Virus record (IMG/VR): IMGVR_UViG_3300032294_001333 | Coordinates: 1-31,854 of that record | Reading direction: 5' to 3' (one strand) | Source: a virus | DNA: 31,854 nucleotides | Shown: positions 28,942 to 31,854 of the stretch, one piece after another | Layout: each line of letters opens with the position of its first letter | Position numbering within the stretch: position 1 is the first letter of the stretch | The notes under the pieces: generated by a model | The model's input: the letters and a program-made list of their open reading frames with translations, nothing else | Databases searched by the model: none | Told to the model about the DNA's origin: nothing | Position numbers and translations under genes: made by a program

Positions 28942-31833
28942 ATGGGAAAAGGAGGCAGCGGCGCGGGCAAGGTGTACGACTACTATGGGACGATCGCGGG
29001 CGCGGTGTGCGCTGGCCCCGTGGACGAGCTCGTCGCCATCATCATCGACAGCAAGACCGTCTGGCCCAAGGCCGCGTCATGGGAGGTCAAGGCCTACAGC
29101 GTGGGCAACCTCGCGATGTGGAATGGCGTCGTGTACCAGTGCATCACGGCGCACACGTCCGTTGCTGGTAGCCCTCCCCCGAACGCCGACTGGGAACGCT
29201 ACACGGTTCTGCGCTCGGCATCCCCCAACCCGCTGCCCATCACCGTCGAGGACTACGGCGCGGCCTACTTCTACTGGGGCACCTCGACGCAGAACCTCGA
29301 CACCGCAGGCGAGAAGACGCTGAGCCAGAAGGGCCACCCGCCCTACCGCCGCCAGGCCGTGCTCGTGCTCAAAGACTTCCTGTTCGGGCGCGAGCGAACC
29401 AGCGCACCAAACCTCGAAGTCGTTGTTCGTCGAAAGGCAAACCAGTCTGTCATCACCGGCGATCCTGCCACGCTCGACGATGGCCAAGTCAACCCGGCCA
29501 CCGCTCTTGCTGAGATCATGACCGACCCGGTCTTCGGCGCTGGCTTGCCCGTCGATGAGTCGGGCGGGATTGACTCGACGACCTGGGCGAGCGTGTCCGT
29601 CAACCTCGACACCAACGCGGCGACAACCTACGCGAGCCCGATTCTTACCGGGGCCAAGAGTCTTCGGCAGATCACGTCCGAAGTGCTCGGCTACTTCGAC
29701 GGGTGGGCGAGGTTCAACGCTGGCGGCGAGATCGAGCTGGGATACTTCCCGCACAACGCCGCGCCCCCGACATTCACGGCCGCGAACACGATCGACTTCC
29801 ACGACCTCATCGACGAGGTGCAATTCACGGCGGGCGGGTGGGCTGAGACATTCGGCCAGGTGCAGCTGCGGTTTGCCGACCGCGAGCGCGGGTTTAAGCC
29901 TGCGGGCGTCGTCAGCGTGAGTGGGTACAACGTCGCCGTCACGGGCGAGACCCGCACCACCACCGTGGACCGGCAATGGATCACCCGGCGACAGCAGGCC
30001 ACGGCGCACGCTGCCGAGTGGGGGAAGATCCTCGCCGAGCCCAAGGTTTCCGGGTCCCTCGTCGTCCGCGCCGAGAAGGCCACGAGCATCAGGCCCGGCG
30101 ACCTGTTCCTCCTGACCCACGATGCCGTCTTGTCGTCCATCGTCTGCCGTTGCCTTGGCAAGGACCTCGCCGCGCCTCCTGCGGGCCGCGTCACAATTCG
30201 CTTCGAGAGCGACCGCGCCTCGGCTGCGATTCCCTACCAGCCCACCGCCGCAGCCGATCCCGGGTCCGCGTTCCCGGACAACGAGACGCTGAGCCTCCAG
30301 CAGTTTTTCCAGCCTCCGCCGACGATGCTGGACGAGTCCAACGATGCGACCGTGGTGCCGCTCATCGCCCGCACTTCACCGCTGACCGTTGGGGCCAACG
30401 TGTGGATCCAGCAGGCCGACCTTTCCGGCTTCTACCTGCTCGGCTCCGTGCGCCAGTTCGCCATCCACGGCACGTTGCAAACGGGCTACAATCCCACGAT
30501 GACGTACGCCACAACGAGCCGGGCGCGCACGTCAAACGTGGCCACGATCACAACGTCCACGGCGCACGGGCTGACGCCGGGCATGACGGTCACCGTCTCC
30601 GGAGTTGGTGGCACTGGCTACAACGGCACATTCGTCATTACGTCCACGCCCGCCTCAACAACTTTCGCGTACGCGAGCACGGGAACCGACGAGACCACGG
30701 CAACCGACACGGGCGGCACTGTTGACCCGGGCAACGACGACGTGACCGAGGCCTTGCGCGTGACCCTCGACGCCGGGACCGATGCGTCGGACCTATCCAA
30801 GATGCTCCTGACCCAGACGGAGGACGCGATTGGCGACAACGCGGTCTATGTCGTCATCATGGACGCGAGCAACCGCAAGGTGTTCGAGGTGCTTACCCTC
30901 CGCGCCATGCGCATCGTTGCAGGCGAAACCTTCTACCGGGTCAAGGCTCGCCGCGCGCGCTACGGGACGAGCCGACGCACCGGGGCCACGGGTGACAAGG
31001 TGTGGATCGGATACCGCGACGACCTCGTGGCGCTGTACTCGGAGCAGTTCGTTGGGTTCCTGACCAACCTTTCGACGGCAACCTTTAGGTTGCAGGCCGT
31101 CAACGCGGAGTCCGTCGCCGACCTCGCCAACGCCACGTTGTGCCCGGACATTTCCTACACGTTCGCCGACCCATATGCCCCGTCGTTTACCTTCAACAGT
31201 GTGAAGGCCGACGGCACCGAGGTTACCAACTTCGCGACCAACTACGCCCAGACGGTCCTGTGGTCCGTCGAGGCCACCGTCACCGACGCGAGCGCAGACC
31301 TTGTTGAGGCCCGCCTTTTCGCGCGCAACGGGACGCAGGAGCTCACCATCTGGTCGCAGACGTTCACACCGTCGTCGGTGCAGCGGCTGGCGACGTCGTG
31401 GAAGTTCGGGGCCAACGGGACTTGGCTGGTGTACCTGTCCGGTATGGACCGCTCTGGCCGCGTGCGCCAGAAGCAGCTGACCGCCGGGGGCGGGACGTCG
31501 AGCGTCTCGATTCAGGTCCGCGCGAACAACGACACCGCGACCCCGACGGCGAGCCCTGCGGGCGGTGGGTTCTTCAGCGGCTGGCCTCGGTCCGTCACGT
31601 TGTCCACGTCCACGGCCGGAGCCCATATCGAGTACCAGATTGTCAACCTCGGGGCCGCAGCGGGGGCGACGTGGACGACGATCGCGGCGACGTCCGGATC
31701 CGTGTCCGTGGCCAAGGACAAGCGCCTGTACGCGCGCGCCCATGTCAGCGGCCAAAACTACAGCACCGTGGCATACTGGGATTTCTGGCAGGAGACATCC
31801 GATTATCTTCCGCCCGGCACGCAACCGCCGTAG
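28942..31833 (+). CDS. J-like tail tip / receptor-binding protein
   Basis: The 963-aa last gene of the window, complete at TAG 31831. The N-terminal part has lambda J-like features (GKVYDYYGTIAGAVCAGPVDELVAIIID, then YRRQAVLVLKDFLFGRERTSAPNLEVVVRR). Inserted at residues about 46-90 is a CBM5/12-like module (AMWNGVVYQCITAHTSVAGSPPPNADW). Residues about 522-595 carry a HGLTPGMTVTVSG...YNGTFVI repeat-type domain common in phage fibres. The C-terminal about 90 residues (PAGGGFFSGWPRSVTLST, YARAHVSGQNYSTVAYW) resemble a chitobiase-type CHB_HEX_C domain. Such appended sugar-binding units fit receptor recognition. Assignment of J-like role is firm; ligands unknown. Confidence 0.88.
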   Translation: MGKGGSGAGKVYDYYGTIAGAVCAGPVDELVAIIIDSKTVWPKAASWEVKAYSVGNLAMWNGVVYQCITAHTSVAGSPPPNADWERYTVLRSASPNPLPITVEDYGAAYFYWGTSTQNLDTAGEKTLSQKGHPPYRRQAVLVLKDFLFGRERTSAPNLEVVVRRKANQSVITGDPATLDDGQVNPATALAEIMTDPVFGAGLPVDESGGIDSTTWASVSVNLDTNAATTYASPILTGAKSLRQITSEVLGYFDGWARFNAGGEIELGYFPHNAAPPTFTAANTIDFHDLIDEVQFTAGGWAETFGQVQLRFADRERGFKPAGVVSVSGYNVAVTGETRTTTVDRQWITRRQQATAHAAEWGKILAEPKVSGSLVVRAEKATSIRPGDLFLLTHDAVLSSIVCRCLGKDLAAPPAGRVTIRFESDRASAAIPYQPTAAADPGSAFPDNETLSLQQFFQPPPTMLDESNDATVVPLIARTSPLTVGANVWIQQADLSGFYLLGSVRQFAIHGTLQTGYNPTMTYATTSRARTSNVATITTSTAHGLTPGMTVTVSGVGGTGYNGTFVITSTPASTTFAYASTGTDETTATDTGGTVDPGNDDVTEALRVTLDAGTDASDLSKMLLTQTEDAIGDNAVYVVIMDASNRKVFEVLTLRAMRIVAGETFYRVKARRARYGTSRRTGATGDKVWIGYRDDLVALYSEQFVGFLTNLSTATFRLQAVNAESVADLANATLCPDISYTFADPYAPSFTFNSVKADGTEVTNFATNYAQTVLWSVEATVTDASADLVEARLFARNGTQELTIWSQTFTPSSVQRLATSWKFGANGTWLVYLSGMDRSGRVRQKQLTAGGGTSSVSIQVRANNDTATPTASPAGGGFFSGWPRSVTLSTSTAGAHIEYQIVNLGAAAGATWTTIAATSGSVSVAKDKRLYARAHVSGQNYSTVAYWDFWQETSDYLPPGTQPP

Positions 31834-31854
31834 GCCGCGCGCGGGGTAGCCGCC

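Noticed and set aside
1-31854. CRISPR array, IS element or integrase
   Set aside because: No regularly spaced repeats, transposase motifs or tyrosine/serine recombinase signatures seen on either strand.

Overview
The window is a continuous stretch of a tailed double-stranded DNA phage or prophage with a long, non-contractile (siphovirus) tail. Every supportable gene is on the + strand. Genes are packed with 1-4 nt start/stop overlaps (ATGA, GTGA, TGATG), and base composition is high-GC (roughly two thirds G+C by eye). A lipoprotein with a lipobox and inner-membrane/coiled-coil lysis-type proteins suggest a diderm host. The host itself cannot be named from the sequence. Most virion genes have A/C-rich leaders with no Shine-Dalgarno (SD) sequence, so the host may be a lineage that relies little on SD pairing. 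No integrase, repressor, tRNA, CRISPR or DNA polymerase is visible, so lifestyle is open.

Layout. (1) 11-1880: DNA-processing cluster: a four-cysteine RecB-like PD-(D/E)XK nuclease (DUF2800-like), an OB-fold protein and a small endonuclease-like protein. (2) 1881-3864: a spaced leader followed by many tiny translationally coupled genes, including a coiled-coil/membrane peptide next to a lysozyme-like protein. (3) 3861-4874: a C5-cytosine methyltransferase with a second, protein-like reading frame nested in it. (4) 4871-9768: replication region: two HTH-type small proteins, a 107-nt cloverleaf-like structured element, a DUF1376 replication protein, a DnaC-like AAA+ helicase loader, an SSB and further small genes. 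(5) 9765-18928: lambda-like packaging and head module: small and large terminase, portal, ClpP-type prohead protease with a possible nested scaffold, major capsid, head-tail joining proteins, tail terminator, tail tube. (6) 18942-23176: an inserted accessory block of surface/lectin-like proteins and a holin/spanin-like lysis cassette, partly with less GC-biased codons. (7) 23199-31833: tail assembly chaperones with a canonical -1 frameshift site, tape measure, fused distal-tail/baseplate protein, NlpC/P60-like peptidase, and a J-like receptor-binding tip protein.

How it works together. The early genes appear to divert host replication (DUF1376 protein plus DnaC-like loader feeding host DnaB, with SSB), process or recombine DNA, and modify DNA against restriction. 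TerS/TerL then package DNA through the GpB-like portal into a shell matured by the ClpP-type protease. The tail is built on the tape measure with G/GT chaperones. Holin and spanin-like proteins, perhaps with the distant lysozyme-like protein, release progeny.

The most noteworthy signals are the dual-frame methyltransferase locus, the structured RNA candidate before the DUF1376 gene, an out-of-frame second copy of an SSB C-terminal tail at 8824-8922, the frameshift heptamer at 23447-23453, and the lysis/surface block in the middle of the tail operon. Functions are assigned from recalled family motifs, not from searches.
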